Shown here: piece after piece, positions 27,574 to 36,565 of the stretch
Layout of the letters: every line of letters starts with the position of its first letter
Numbering within the stretch: the stretch's first letter is position 1
DNA from: Deltaproteobacteria bacterium
GTDB lineage: Bacteria; Desulfobacterota; Binatia; UTPRO1
Length of the DNA: 64,000 bases
NCBI GenBank assembly: GCA_016200545.1
Contig: JACQEO010000016.1
Coordinates: forward strand, 1-64,000
Direction: 5' to 3'
The notes under the pieces: model-generated
What the model was told of the DNA's origin: nothing
Seen by the model: only the letters and a program-made list of their open reading frames with translations
Databases searched by the model: none
Program-made: the position numbers and the translations under genes

Positions 27574-28089
27574 ATGTCGCGCGGCGTGCATTCTCCGGTC
27601 GGGGCCGCCGGCCCCCTCGATCGCCTGCGACGTCACCGCCACGGTCCGCTCGTCGAGGCGCTCGCCGACGAGCCCTCGTTTCTCGTCAAGCCGGCGTTCG
27701 GCTGCCTCTCCTGCTACGTGCACGGGCGGTTGGTGCTCGTGCTCGCCGATCGTCGGCCTCCCTGGCAGGGGCTTCTCGTGCCGACGCGTCATGAGCATCA
27801 GGCGGCGTTACGAGCCGAGATCCCCGCCCTCGTCGCACATCCGGTCCTCGCGAAGTGGCTCTACGTTCGCGAGAGCGCCGCGGAGTTCGAGGAGGTGGCT
27901 GCGCGCCTGGTTGCACTCGCGTGCGCCGACGATCCGCGGCTCGGCGTCGAGCCGACGCCGCGCCGCCGGAGTGCGCACGGCCGGAATCGGCGCGACGCGC
28001 CGGCGCGTCGCGGCCGGCCGGCGCGTCCGACGGCGCCGTCCGCCCGCGGCGCCGTCACGAAGCGGCGGCGCCCATCGTCTTCTTCTTGA
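27574..28089 (+). CDS. Conserved hypothetical protein with basic tail
   Basis: The 171-residue protein has a compact N-terminal half, FLVKPAFGCLSCYVHGRLVL followed by WQGLLVPTRHEHQAALRAEIP and HPVLAKWLYVRES, that looks like a stand-alone conserved domain of deltaproteobacteria; distant similarity to TfoX/YjbR-like folds is possible but not shown. The last 45 residues are strongly Arg-rich (RRRSAHGRNRRDAPARRGRP) and probably disordered or nucleic-acid binding. The start could be 27571 or 27574. Its 3' end overlaps the convergent lipoprotein gene by 35 bp. Confidence 0.65.
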   Translation: MSRGVHSPVGAAGPLDRLRRHRHGPLVEALADEPSFLVKPAFGCLSCYVHGRLVLVLADRRPPWQGLLVPTRHEHQAALRAEIPALVAHPVLAKWLYVRESAAEFEEVAARLVALACADDPRLGVEPTPRRRSAHGRNRRDAPARRGRPARPTAPSARGAVTKRRRPSSSS

Positions 28090-28633
28090 TCGACTTGGCC
28101 GCCGCTTCGAACGAGTCGCGGGTGCTGGAGGCGAGGACGCCCTTCGGAATGTTCACGTACTCGCTCTCTTTGACGATGAACGTGACCTTCACCAGGGAAC
28201 GCTTCCCGTCCGGCGAGGGGATCACCTCGTAGCTACCTTCGTTGTAGTACAGGTCGCTCTGCTCGGTCTTGAACTCGATCTTCCGTGTCTCGGGATGGAA
28301 GGTCCACACGACCTTGGCGTTGTTCTGCCGCCCGATGACCCGCTGCGCGATCTGGATCGTCTTGGTGTTTCCGGATTGCGCGAGGAGCTGCGTGCGATCG
28401 ACCCCGTCGACGAAGTCCATGTAGTGCTCGACGTCGGCGAGCGCCTTGTAGTTGGCGTCGGCGGGGGTGTCGGTCAAGGCCCAGTAGACGAGCTGGACGC
28501 CCCCGTCCACGTCGGAGCTCGCCTCGTAGTAGAAAAAATTCTCCGTTGCGGACCAGTCTACCTTCCGTTCGCGCGAGCAGGCGGCGATCAATACCAGCAT
28601 CGCTGCGAAGGCGAGCTTCGGTTGCATGTGCAT
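28055..28633 (-). CDS. SRPBCC (START-like) lipoprotein
   Basis: This 192-residue protein carries a lipoprotein signal with the lipobox IAAC (Cys about 19) and a SRPBCC/polyketide-cyclase-like domain: VDWSATENFFYYEASSDVDGG, then alternating strands AKVVWTFHPETRKIEF and SYEVIPSPDGKRSLVKVTFIV, and a long C-terminal helix SFEAAAKSIKKK. This fold often binds hydrophobic ligands. A strong Shine-Dalgarno (AGGAGGG) precedes the first ATG, at 28633. It would be anchored in the periplasm; the ligand is unknown. Confidence 0.8.
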   Translation of the reverse strand: MHMQPKLAFAAMLVLIAACSRERKVDWSATENFFYYEASSDVDGGVQLVYWALTDTPADANYKALADVEHYMDFVDGVDRTQLLAQSGNTKTIQIAQRVIGRQNNAKVVWTFHPETRKIEFKTEQSDLYYNEGSYEVIPSPDGKRSLVKVTFIVKESEYVNIPKGVLASSTRDSFEAAAKSIKKKTMGAAAS

Positions 28634-28785
28634 CAGACCCTCCTGTCGTGGCGCCGCGTCCCCGTTGCGACGCGCCTCTGAAAATCGGGGGCGGCGACCC
28701 TGTAGCCTTCGCTTGGCAGGCGGGTCAAGGGCCGGAGACGGCGAGGCCTGCGGACGGTCTCGTGCACGCCGCCAGCTGTACGCCG

Positions 28786-29208
28786 TCAGTCGAGCGATCG
28801 GCGCTCGGCCTTCCGCACGCCGCGAGCGTGTTTTGCCGCCAGCCGGCGCTCGACGGCGCCCTTCGACGGCCGCGTCGGTTTCCGCGCGCGCCGCGGGCGG
28901 AGCGCGGCGCGCAGGACCGTCGCGAGGCGCGCCAGCACCGCCGCGCGGTTGCGGCTCTGGTCGCGATATGCGCCACTCGTGAGGAGGAGATCACCGTCGC
29001 CGGTCAACCTCGGTGCCAGGCGGACGAGGAGGCGCTCGCGGTCGGCGGCGGTGAGCGCGCGCGAATCGCGGACGTTGAAACGCAGCACGGCCTTGGAGGC
29101 GACCTTGTTGACGTTCTGGCCACCCGGGCCACCGGCGCGCACGTAGCGCAGCGCGATCTCCGCCGCGGGGATCACCAGGTCGTCGCGCACGTGCACCGCG
29201 CGTCCCAT
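28786..29208 (-). CDS. arfB: Alternative ribosome-rescue factor ArfB (YaeJ)
   Basis: ArfB hydrolyses peptidyl-tRNA on stalled ribosomes. The 140-residue protein has the catalytic GGQ motif at 29-31 in RAGGPGGQNVNKVASKA and a basic C-terminal tail (KPTRPSKGAVERRLAAKH) that enters the mRNA channel. It lacks the codon-recognition domain of release factors, as expected. ATG at 29208 fits the family start. It is followed by the VWA gene upstream and may be in the same unit. Confidence 0.93.
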   Translation of the reverse strand: MGRAVHVRDDLVIPAAEIALRYVRAGGPGGQNVNKVASKAVLRFNVRDSRALTAADRERLLVRLAPRLTGDGDLLLTSGAYRDQSRNRAAVLARLATVLRAALRPRRARKPTRPSKGAVERRLAAKHARGVRKAERRSLD

Positions 29209-29242
29209 CGCGTCGTGTCCGCTGCCCGCGTCGTCGCCGTCG

Positions 29243-30427
29243 CTACACGCGGGCGCCGACGAGCGCCTGCACGGCCTCGCCGAGCCCGTCGACGCTCAGG
29301 TGGAACATCGGGAACACGCGGCGGACGAGCCGAGCCGTGTACGTTTGGTCCCAGAGCTCGCGCTCGTCGGGATTGATCCACACGGCGCGCGCGAAGTGCG
29401 ACGCCAGCCGATGCAGCCATGCGACGCCGGGCGTCGGCGAGGTGTTGTGCGGGTTGATGCCGCCGTGCGCCTCGAGGAGCTCCGAGGGATGCATCGCCGC
29501 GTCGCCGACGATCGCGAGCTTCCAGCGCTCGTCGAGGCGGCGGAGGAGATCGCCGGTCGGTACCGCGTCCGCGCGGGTCAGGCGCGCACGGCTGTAGACG
29601 TGGTCGTAGACGCAATTGTGAAAATAGTACGACTGGAACTCACGTAGACCGCGCTCCTCATGAAGCGCGGTCAAGAGCTGGCTCACCGGTTCGAAGTACG
29701 GATCCATCGTGCCGCCGACGTCCATCAGCAGGAGGAGGCGGACGTCGTTCCGGCGCGGTGGGCGGAAGACGAGCTCGATCTCGCCGGCGTTGCGGCAGGT
29801 CTCGTCGATCGTTTCGTCGAGGTCGAGCTCGCTCATGGTGCCGGTGCGAGTGAGCTGGCGCAGGCGTCGCAACGCGACGCGCATCTGGCGCCCGTCGAGG
29901 GCGACATCGGTGCGGTAGTCGCGGAAACGGCGCTCGCCCGCGACCTTCATCGCCGAACGCCCGCCGCCGCGTCCGCCGACGCGGATGCCGGTCGGATGCT
30001 GGCCCCCGTGCCCGTATGGCGATCGTCCGCCGGTGCCCACCCAACGATCGCCGCCGTCGTGGCGTTCGGTTTGCTTCGCGAGCGTCTCGAGAAAGCGTTG
30101 CATCAGCTCGTCGCCGGAGAGGCGCGCGAGCTTCGCCAGCTCCTCGGGCGAGAGCGCCGGGAAGTTCTTCGGGTCGCGGAGCCACTCGAGCACGTCGTCG
30201 GTGATGTCGAGCGCCCCCTCCACGCCGCGGAAGATGCGTGCGAACACGCGATCGAAAGCGTCGTAGTAGGTCTCGCTCTTCACCAAACAGGCACGTGCCA
30301 GGTGATAGAACCGCAGCAGGCTCGAGCCGTGGAGGCCCTGGCGCAGCGCCTCGAGGAGCGTCATCCACTCCTGCAGCGCGACGGGTACGCCCTCGTCGCG
30401 CAGGCCGTAGAACAAATCGAGGAACAC
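29243..30427 (-). CDS. CoxE-like VWA-domain protein
   Basis: This 394-residue protein has an N-terminal helical region (LFYGLRDEGVPVALQEWMTLLEAL), a Gly/Arg-rich linker (GGRSPYGHGGQHPTG), and a C-terminal von Willebrand A domain. The metal site reads LLLLMDVGGTMDPY, a variant of DxSxS with Gly in place of the usual Ser. Proteins of this kind pair with MoxR ATPases to insert metals or assemble enzyme complexes. The MoxR-type ATPase lies 8 bp upstream in the same operon. Its client is unknown, as no dehydrogenase is nearby. Confidence 0.88.
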   Translation of the reverse strand: MFLDLFYGLRDEGVPVALQEWMTLLEALRQGLHGSSLLRFYHLARACLVKSETYYDAFDRVFARIFRGVEGALDITDDVLEWLRDPKNFPALSPEELAKLARLSGDELMQRFLETLAKQTERHDGGDRWVGTGGRSPYGHGGQHPTGIRVGGRGGGRSAMKVAGERRFRDYRTDVALDGRQMRVALRRLRQLTRTGTMSELDLDETIDETCRNAGEIELVFRPPRRNDVRLLLLMDVGGTMDPYFEPVSQLLTALHEERGLREFQSYYFHNCVYDHVYSRARLTRADAVPTGDLLRRLDERWKLAIVGDAAMHPSELLEAHGGINPHNTSPTPGVAWLHRLASHFARAVWINPDERELWDQTYTARLVRRVFPMFHLSVDGLGEAVQALVGARV

Positions 30428-30435
30428 TCAATCCC

Positions 30436-31320
30436 TCATTGATTGTAGCGCGGGCCGAGGTCGCTCCAGCGGCTGGGGTAGTGACCGCCTTTGGCGTGGA
30501 AGCGCTGCAGGGCGTCGGCGTCCTGCTCCTTCTTCAAGAGGGCGCCGATGAACGGGATGTGCGATTCGATTTGGTCGGGGGTGATGCCGGCGCACAGCAG
30601 CGCGGAGATCCAATCGATGAGCTCCGAAGTCGAGGGCTTCTTGCGCAGCTCGCTCTGCTCACGCAACCAGTAAAACTTGATCAGAACCTGATCGAGCAGC
30701 GTGGCGTCGAGGTTCGGGTGATGCACGGCGACGATCTGCCGCATCAGCGCCGCGTCGGGAAACTCGATGAAGTGGAAGATGCAGCGGCGCAGGAACGCGT
30801 CCGGCAGCTCTTTCTCGTTGTTGGAGGTGATGACCACGACCGGCCGCTCGCGGGCGATCATCTCCTCGCCGGTCTCCACGACCGTGAAGCTCATCTCGTC
30901 GAGCTCGCGCAGGAGATCGTTGGGGAACTCGAGGTCGGCTTTGTCGATCTCGTCGATCAGCAGAACGTGGCGCTCGTCGGCCGCGAACGAGCGGCCGAGC
31001 GGGCCGAGTTTGATGTAGTGACGGATGTCGGAGACGTTGCCGCCCCCGAAGCGGCTGTCGTTCAGGCGTTGGACGGTGTCGTAGACGTAGAGGCCGTCGG
31101 CGGCCTTCGACGTCGACTTGATGTGCCACGAGAGCATCGGCATGCCGAGGCCCTCCGCGACGTGCATGGCGAGCAGCGTCTTCCCCGTTCCCGGTTCACC
31201 CTTGATGAGCAACGGCCGCTCGAGCGCGACGGCGCAGTTGACCGCGTCGACGAGCGGACCCGAGGCAATGTAGCCCGCCGTACCGTGGAAGCGGTGAAAC
31301 CCGTTCGATTCATTCCGCAT
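30436..31320 (-). CDS. MoxR-family AAA+ ATPase
   Basis: This 294-residue AAA+ chaperone carries Walker A GEPGTGKT (about 38-45), Walker B VLLIDEIDKAD and the sensor VVITSNNEKELPDAFLRRC; LLRELDEMSFTV is typical of MoxR. MoxR ATPases act with VWA-domain proteins to mature metalloenzymes or complexes. The start at ATG 31320 is supported by family length; the longer frame reads through the divergent promoter. It is the first gene of the MoxR-VWA operon. Confidence 0.93.
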   Translation of the reverse strand: MRNESNGFHRFHGTAGYIASGPLVDAVNCAVALERPLLIKGEPGTGKTLLAMHVAEGLGMPMLSWHIKSTSKAADGLYVYDTVQRLNDSRFGGGNVSDIRHYIKLGPLGRSFAADERHVLLIDEIDKADLEFPNDLLRELDEMSFTVVETGEEMIARERPVVVITSNNEKELPDAFLRRCIFHFIEFPDAALMRQIVAVHHPNLDATLLDQVLIKFYWLREQSELRKKPSTSELIDWISALLCAGITPDQIESHIPFIGALLKKEQDADALQRFHAKGGHYPSRWSDLGPRYNQ

Positions 31321-31455
31321 TCTACCCCCGTGTGCGCGATTTCGTCGTTGATCGCATGGATTATCCGGAGGCTCCGCGCGGACGCAACCGGCCGTCTTGC
31401 ATCCCGACGCCGGTTGCCTCCTCGTCTTCGGGCTGCCAGTCTGCGCGCGATATTC

Positions 31456-32508
31456 ATGGCCGATAACGAGGAATGGCGCCTCGGCGACGAGTCGCCGGGC
31501 ACGGATTGTCCCGTCTGTGGCAAGGAGAATCGGGCGGGGCAGGTGCGCTGTGCGTCGTGCGGGAGCCGCCTCGGCTTGCAGCCGGAGGCCGATCCGGCGT
31601 CGCTGCGAACGATCGGTGAGGCGATGGCGGGCGGCCGTTTGCGGCGGCGGCACGAGCGCCCGTGGAGGTGGCCTGCGGCGGCCGTGGCGCTGCTAGCAGT
31701 GGTAGGCGCCGGCTATTGGTGGTCGCTACCATCGCTGCGTCACCTGCGGCTCGACGACGCCGGGGCACCTGACGGCCCGACAACAGCGGTGCAGCCGAGC
31801 GCTGTCCCGCCGCCGGCAGCAGCCCCACCGCGAGCGGTCGCGGCGGCGCCCGCGCCTCCGACCGCGGCGCGTGCGGTGATGCCGTCACCCGCGGCCGTCG
31901 CGGCCCCGCCGGCGCCGGCTGCGACCGTCGTCGAACGCGCCGAAGCTCCGCGTCCGTCCGTCGTCGCCCCGCCACGGCCGCACGTCGCGTTACCGGCGCC
32001 CCAGGCCCGGCCGACGACCGTCCGGGCGGCCGCGCCGGCGCCACAGCAGCAGCCACCCCCCCCGGCGCGTCAGCCGGTGGCGTCGGAGCGCGAGCCGCGG
32101 CGCGCTGTCTCGCGCGACACGTCGCCGCCCGCCCCGGCGCGCGAGGAGCGGGCGGCACTGCCGCCCGCGGCGACGGAGAGCGCGCCCGCGGCGCCGAGCT
32201 CGGGCGGCGAGGAGTCGGCCGCGATCCCGACCGAGCGGCGTTCGCGGGAAGAGCGACCCGCCCTCGGGACCGAGCTCGTCGAGGCACGCCGCGCGTATCG
32301 CGCCGCTCTCGAGGCGTACAACGCCCGCGCCGACGCGTACAACGCGGTCGCCGACGAGGTGCAGCGTGCGGAGAGCGGCGGCGACCCCGCGCGTGTGGCC
32401 GGACTGCGCGCGCGTCTCGAGAGCGTGCGCGACGCGGCCGAGCGGGCGCGTGCCGACGCCGAGGCGCTACGGCGGCGCATGGAGGAAGTGCAGGCAAAGT
32501 ACCGCTGA
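31456..32508 (+). CDS. Zinc-ribbon membrane protein with coiled-coil tail
   Basis: This 350-residue protein has an N-terminal zinc ribbon (CPVCGKENRAGQVRCASCGSR), a single membrane helix (about 70-88), a 180-residue Pro/Ala-rich disordered stretch, and a C-terminal coiled coil (about 270-350, EARRAYRAALEAYNARADAYNAV). The zinc ribbon would lie in the cytoplasm and the rest outside. This layout suggests an envelope-spanning scaffold, but I recognise no named family. The gap 31321-31455 should hold divergent promoters shared with the moxR operon. dprA follows after 60 bp. Confidence 0.7.
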   Translation: MADNEEWRLGDESPGTDCPVCGKENRAGQVRCASCGSRLGLQPEADPASLRTIGEAMAGGRLRRRHERPWRWPAAAVALLAVVGAGYWWSLPSLRHLRLDDAGAPDGPTTAVQPSAVPPPAAAPPRAVAAAPAPPTAARAVMPSPAAVAAPPAPAATVVERAEAPRPSVVAPPRPHVALPAPQARPTTVRAAAPAPQQQPPPPARQPVASEREPRRAVSRDTSPPAPAREERAALPPAATESAPAAPSSGGEESAAIPTERRSREERPALGTELVEARRAYRAALEAYNARADAYNAVADEVQRAESGGDPARVAGLRARLESVRDAAERARADAEALRRRMEEVQAKYR

Positions 32509-32568
32509 GGCCCGTCCGCTACTTTGCGTCTTCCGGGCGAAGGATACCTTTGCCACAATACCGGGCGC

Positions 32569-33657
32569 ATGCGGGGGCAGGACGAGGCGGCGGCGTGGAT
32601 CGCGCTCCGAGGGGCGCGCGGCGTGGGAGACGTCGCGGCCGGACGCGTGATCGCGCACTTCGGCGACGTGTTCGCCGTCCTGTCGGCGCCCGAGGCGGCA
32701 CTCGTGGCCGCGGGGCTGACGCCCGCGGTTGCGCACGCCGTTCGGGCGGCGCGTCCGGAGGACGCCGCCGACGAGGTGACGCGCCTGGCGGCGTTTGGCG
32801 CCCGCGTCGTCCCGTGTACTGACGACGAGTACCCGGCGCTCCTGCGGCAAGTCGCGGACGCGCCGCTCTATTTGATCGCGCGCGGTGAGCGATTGCTCGA
32901 CGCGCCGGCGCTCGCCGTCGTCGGGGCGCGACACGCGACCCCTTACGGGAAGGACGTGGCGGCACGCTTTGCCGAGGAGCTCGCGCAGGCGGGAGTGACG
33001 GTCGTGAGCGGGCTCGCCCGCGGGATCGACGGCGCCGCACATGCAGGCGCGCTGCGCGGCGGCGGGCCTACGGTCGCGGTCCTCGGATCGGGGATCGACG
33101 TCGTCTATCCTCCGGAGCATGTAGCGCTCGCTGACGAGATCGTGCGCGCCGGCACGCTGCTCTCCGAGCGCCCCCTCGGCACCCCGCCGCTCGCGGAACA
33201 TTTCCCGGCGCGCAACCGCATCATCGCCGGGATGACCCACGGCACGCTGGTGGTGGAAGCCGCCGACCGCAGCGGTTCGCAGATCACCGCGCGCCTCGCC
33301 GTCGATCAGGGTCGCGAAGTGTTCGCGGTTCCAGGGCGCATCGATTCGCCGCTCTCGGTCGGTACACATCGTCTCATTCAAGAGGGTGCGAAGCTCGTCG
33401 GCAGCGTCGAGGAGATCTTGAGCGAGATCGCGCCGGCGCTCTGCGCCCGTGGCGTGACGATGACGCCGCGTGCCGTCGCGCCGCCGGACGACGAGACCCT
33501 GGTGCCCCTTCTCGCCGCCGGCCCGCTTGCCGCCGACGAGCTGATCCGACGGAGCGGCCTTCCGCCGGGCCAGGTACTGACGCGGATTCTCGACCTCGAG
33601 CTGCGCGGTGTCCTGGTGCAGCTTCCGGGCAAGCAGTTTCAGCTCGCGCGTCGGTGA
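32569..33657 (+). CDS. dprA: DNA-processing protein DprA
   Basis: DprA loads RecA on incoming single-stranded DNA during natural transformation. The 362-residue protein has an N-terminal helical SAM-like region, the Rossmann-like core with LAVVGARHATPYGKDVAARF, VSGLARGIDGAAHAGAL, VAVLGSGIDVVYPPEH and FPARNRIIAGMTHGTLVVEAADRSGSQITA, and a C-terminal winged-helix domain (LLAAGPLAADELIRRSGLPPGQVL). ATG 32569 is the family start. topA follows after 80 bp, the usual dprA-topA order. Confidence 0.95.
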   Translation: MRGQDEAAAWIALRGARGVGDVAAGRVIAHFGDVFAVLSAPEAALVAAGLTPAVAHAVRAARPEDAADEVTRLAAFGARVVPCTDDEYPALLRQVADAPLYLIARGERLLDAPALAVVGARHATPYGKDVAARFAEELAQAGVTVVSGLARGIDGAAHAGALRGGGPTVAVLGSGIDVVYPPEHVALADEIVRAGTLLSERPLGTPPLAEHFPARNRIIAGMTHGTLVVEAADRSGSQITARLAVDQGREVFAVPGRIDSPLSVGTHRLIQEGAKLVGSVEEILSEIAPALCARGVTMTPRAVAPPDDETLVPLLAAGPLAADELIRRSGLPPGQVLTRILDLELRGVLVQLPGKQFQLARR

Positions 33658-33737
33658 AAGAAACCAGATTTGCCGGTACCACTGTATTCCAGTAAGGGGG
33701 AAGACGTCCGCGGGCATAGACGCGGGCGGAATCGCAC

Positions 33738-36041
33738 ATGGCAAAGAACCTGGTCATCGTCGAATCGCCCGCAAAAGCGCGGACGCTGGGGAAATATCTC
33801 GGCCGCAATTACACGGTGAAGGCCTCGGTCGGCCACATCGTCGACCTGCCAAAATCGAAACTCGGCGTCGACATCGAGCGCAACTTCACACCCGAGTATG
33901 CGGTCATCCACGGTAAGGGCAAAGTCATCGAGGAGCTCAAGAAGGCGGCGAAGGACAAGGAAAACATCTACCTGGCGCCCGATCCCGATCGCGAGGGCGA
34001 GGCGATCGCCTGGCACATCGCCGAGCGTATCGGGCGCAAGAAAAACGTCCACCGGGTGCTCTTCAACGAGATCACGAAGAAGGCGGTGCAGGAGGCGATC
34101 AAGCACCCGCTGAAGCTCGACCAGAACAAGTTCGAGGCGCAGGTCGCCCGCCGCATCCTCGATCGTCTCGTCGGCTACCAGCTGAGCCCGCTCCTTTGGA
34201 AGAAGGTGCGCCGCGGACTCTCCGCCGGACGCGTGCAGTCGGTCGCGGTGCGGCTCATCACCGAGCGCGAGCGCGAGATCCGTGCCTTCGTGAAGGAGGA
34301 GTACTGGACGATCACAGCCGAGCTCGAGGGCGGCGCGCCGCCGCCGTTCAGCGCCAACCTCTTCGAGCTCGCGGGCAAGCGTCTCGACCACAAGACCTTC
34401 CGCCTCGAGAACGAGACCGCGGCGACCGACGTCGTCCGGCACCTCGACGGCGCCGACTGGGTGGTCGCGAAGGTCGAGAAGCGCGACCGCAAGCGCAATC
34501 CGACGCCGCCGTTCATCACCTCGAAGCTTCAGCAGGAGGCATCGCGCAAGCTCGGCTACCAGCCGAGCCGGACCATGCGCATCGCGCAGAAGCTCTACGA
34601 GGGCGTCGAGCTCGGTGACGAAGGCGGGGTCGGCCTCATCACCTATATGCGCACCGACTCGACACGTATCTCCAATGACGCGATCGACGGGGTTCGCGGC
34701 TACATCGGCACGCGCTACGGCGCCGACTACGTTCCCGAGAAGCCGAACGTCTATCGCTCCAAGAAAAGCGCGCAGGACGCACACGAAGCGATCCGTCCGA
34801 CCAGCATCGAGTACGATCCCGAGCGTGTGGCGCCGTACCTCTCGAAAGAGGAGCTGAATCTCTACACGCTCATTTGGAACCGCTTCGTCGCCTGCCAGAT
34901 GGCGCCGGCGCGTCTCGAGCAGACGACCGTCGACATCGCCGTCAAAGATTCCGTCTTTCGCGCCACCGGCCAAGTTGTCAAGTTCGACGGTTTCATCCGC
35001 GTGTATACCGAGGGCCGCGACGACGCGAGCACGGAGGACGACGAGCGCACGCTGCCGGCGCTCGCGCAAGGGGATCGACTGCGGCTGCTCACGCTCACGC
35101 CGGATCAGCACTTCACGCAGCCGCCGCCGCGCTTCTCGCAAGCGACGCTCATCAAGGAGCTCGAGGAGAAGGGCATCGGCCGCCCGTCGACGTACGCGTC
35201 GATCATGCAGACGATTCTCGGCAAGGAATACGTGCAGGAAGACGAGCAGCGGCGGCTCTACCCGACCGAGCTCGGCATGCTCGTCACCGACCTCCTCGTC
35301 GATTCTTTTCCCGACATCCTCAACGTCGAGTTCACCGCCGGTATGGAGGAGACGCTCGACGGCATCGAGGACGGGTCACAGAATTGGGTGCAAGTGATGA
35401 AGCGCTTCTACGCCCCCTTCTCGAAGGATCTCGAGAAGGCGGAGTCGGAGATGCGGAACGTCAAGGCCGAGGAGCGGCCGACCGACATCAAGTGCGACCA
35501 GTGCGGCGAGCGGATGGTGATCCGCTGGGGCCGCAAGGGCGAGTTCCTGGCGTGCCGTCGCTATCCCGAGTGCAAGAACACCAAGAACTTCACACGCGCC
35601 GAGGGCGGCGAGATCGAGGTCGCGAAGGCGGAGACCACCGACGAGGAATGCGAGAAGTGCGGCCGCCCGATGCTGGTGCGCTTCGGCCGCTACGGTAAGT
35701 TCCTCGGCTGCTCGGGCTATCCCGAGTGCAAGACCATCGTGCCGATGTTGAAGCCGAAGAGCCTCGGCATCAAGTGTCCCGACTGCGGCGAGGGCGAGAT
35801 TCTCGAGAAGCGTTCGCGTCGCGGCAAGATCTTCTACAGCTGTAGTCGCTATCCCAAGTGCACCTTTGCGAGCTGGGATCAGCCCGTCGCGCAGCCGTGC
35901 CCGCTCTGCAACGCACCGTTCGTCGTCGAGAAGACGACCAAGCGTGCCGGCACCGTGCGCCGCTGCATCAAAGAAGGCTGTACCTTCCAAGAGGCGGTTG
36001 GCGAGCCCGTCGGCGAACCCGTCGGCGACGTCGGGACGTAA
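33738..36041 (+). CDS. topA: DNA topoisomerase I
   Basis: TopA relaxes negative supercoils by single-strand passage. The 767-residue protein has the TOPRIM domain (NLVIVESPAKARTLGKYLG, LAPDPDREGEAIAWHIAE), the catalytic Tyr303 in LITYMRTDSTR, and four C-terminal zinc fingers: CDQCGERMVIRWGRKGEFLAC, CEKCGRPMLVRFGRYGKFLGC, CPDCGEGEILEKRSRRGKIFYSC and CPLCNAPFVVEKTTKR. It ends in a repetitive tail EAVGEPVGEPVGDVGT. The DNA coding this tail is duplicated downstream at 36335-36391 with a different stop context, so two versions of the topA end lie in the window. Confidence 0.97.
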   Translation: MAKNLVIVESPAKARTLGKYLGRNYTVKASVGHIVDLPKSKLGVDIERNFTPEYAVIHGKGKVIEELKKAAKDKENIYLAPDPDREGEAIAWHIAERIGRKKNVHRVLFNEITKKAVQEAIKHPLKLDQNKFEAQVARRILDRLVGYQLSPLLWKKVRRGLSAGRVQSVAVRLITEREREIRAFVKEEYWTITAELEGGAPPPFSANLFELAGKRLDHKTFRLENETAATDVVRHLDGADWVVAKVEKRDRKRNPTPPFITSKLQQEASRKLGYQPSRTMRIAQKLYEGVELGDEGGVGLITYMRTDSTRISNDAIDGVRGYIGTRYGADYVPEKPNVYRSKKSAQDAHEAIRPTSIEYDPERVAPYLSKEELNLYTLIWNRFVACQMAPARLEQTTVDIAVKDSVFRATGQVVKFDGFIRVYTEGRDDASTEDDERTLPALAQGDRLRLLTLTPDQHFTQPPPRFSQATLIKELEEKGIGRPSTYASIMQTILGKEYVQEDEQRRLYPTELGMLVTDLLVDSFPDILNVEFTAGMEETLDGIEDGSQNWVQVMKRFYAPFSKDLEKAESEMRNVKAEERPTDIKCDQCGERMVIRWGRKGEFLACRRYPECKNTKNFTRAEGGEIEVAKAETTDEECEKCGRPMLVRFGRYGKFLGCSGYPECKTIVPMLKPKSLGIKCPDCGEGEILEKRSRRGKIFYSCSRYPKCTFASWDQPVAQPCPLCNAPFVVEKTTKRAGTVRRCIKEGCTFQEAVGEPVGEPVGDVGT
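35981..36037. repeat. topA tail repeat A1
   Basis: 57 bp coding the last residues of TopA; identical to 36335-36391. Sequences diverge after GGGAC: this copy continues GTAAG (stop TAA), the other CCTGGGAATAG. Confidence 0.95.
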
Positions 36042-36050
36042 GACGCACCG

Positions 36051-36226
36051 CGCGCGCGGCGGCGGCCGGGTGCATCCGGGCAGGGGATCGGCTGCGCGCG
36101 AAGATCGCTAGGCGGGGTGGTGGCGCGTGGGGATTCTTCCGTACGGCGCGGTGCACTCGGCCTATGCACCTCTTTATGCGCGCTCCGCCGATCCCCTGCC
36201 CGGACGCACCCGCCGCGCCGCGCGCG
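36051..36226. repeat. Imperfect inverted repeat, MITE-like
   Basis: Arms of about 40 bp, 36051-36092 and 36187-36226, pair with a few mismatches and bulges; the best block is CCGGGCAGGGGATCGGC with its complement. A roughly 94-base centre contains a small GTGCA/TGCAC hairpin. It fills the topA-to-trmFO-head spacer with no gene. It may be a non-autonomous element or a folded RNA. Confidence 0.6.
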
Positions 36227-36290
36227 AGCCATCGCCCACGGTCCCGCGCCGCGACGTTCGTGCGAGAGCGAATTGCCGTCGCGACCGAAG

Positions 36291-36334
36291 CGCAGTAAGA
36301 CCGACGGATGCACGATCGCGTCACCATCATCGGC
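36291..36334. repeat. trmFO head repeat B1
   Basis: 44 bp matching 42426-42469 with two mismatches. It contains an ATG and codes MHDRVTIIG, the trmFO start, before breaking into topA tail copy A2. The trmFO reading frame is thus truncated after nine or ten residues. Confidence 0.92.
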
Positions 36335-36391
36335 TACCTTCCAAGAGGCGGTTGGCGAGCCCGTCGGCGAACCCGTCGGCGACGTCGGGAC
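36335..36391. repeat. topA tail repeat A2
   Basis: Exact copy of 35981-36037. In the topA frame it would end GDVGTWE and a TAG at 36399-36401, so it looks like the end of a second topA allele, not a random duplication. Confidence 0.95.
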
Positions 36392-36565
36392 CTGGGAATA
36401 GCCCGATAGCACTCGGTGCCGTCAGGCACCCGCCGGCGCCTTGTCCTCGAGTGCTGGCTCGTAGGCCTCCTGTTCTGTCTGGGTTTCTTCTTCGGTCTCT
36501 CTCTCGGCTCCTTCCTCGGCCGCCAGGCCTCGATGATGCCGGCGGGCTCCGACGCGCGAGAGCAA
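36392..36565. other. Island left flank
   Basis: No clear gene. A plus-strand frame continuous with the AbiEi frame would code a hydrophobic stretch (WLVGLLFCLGFFFGLSLGSFLG), and the minus strand has an acidic open frame; neither has family support. I regard both as chance frames, though a small membrane peptide cannot be excluded. Confidence 0.4.
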
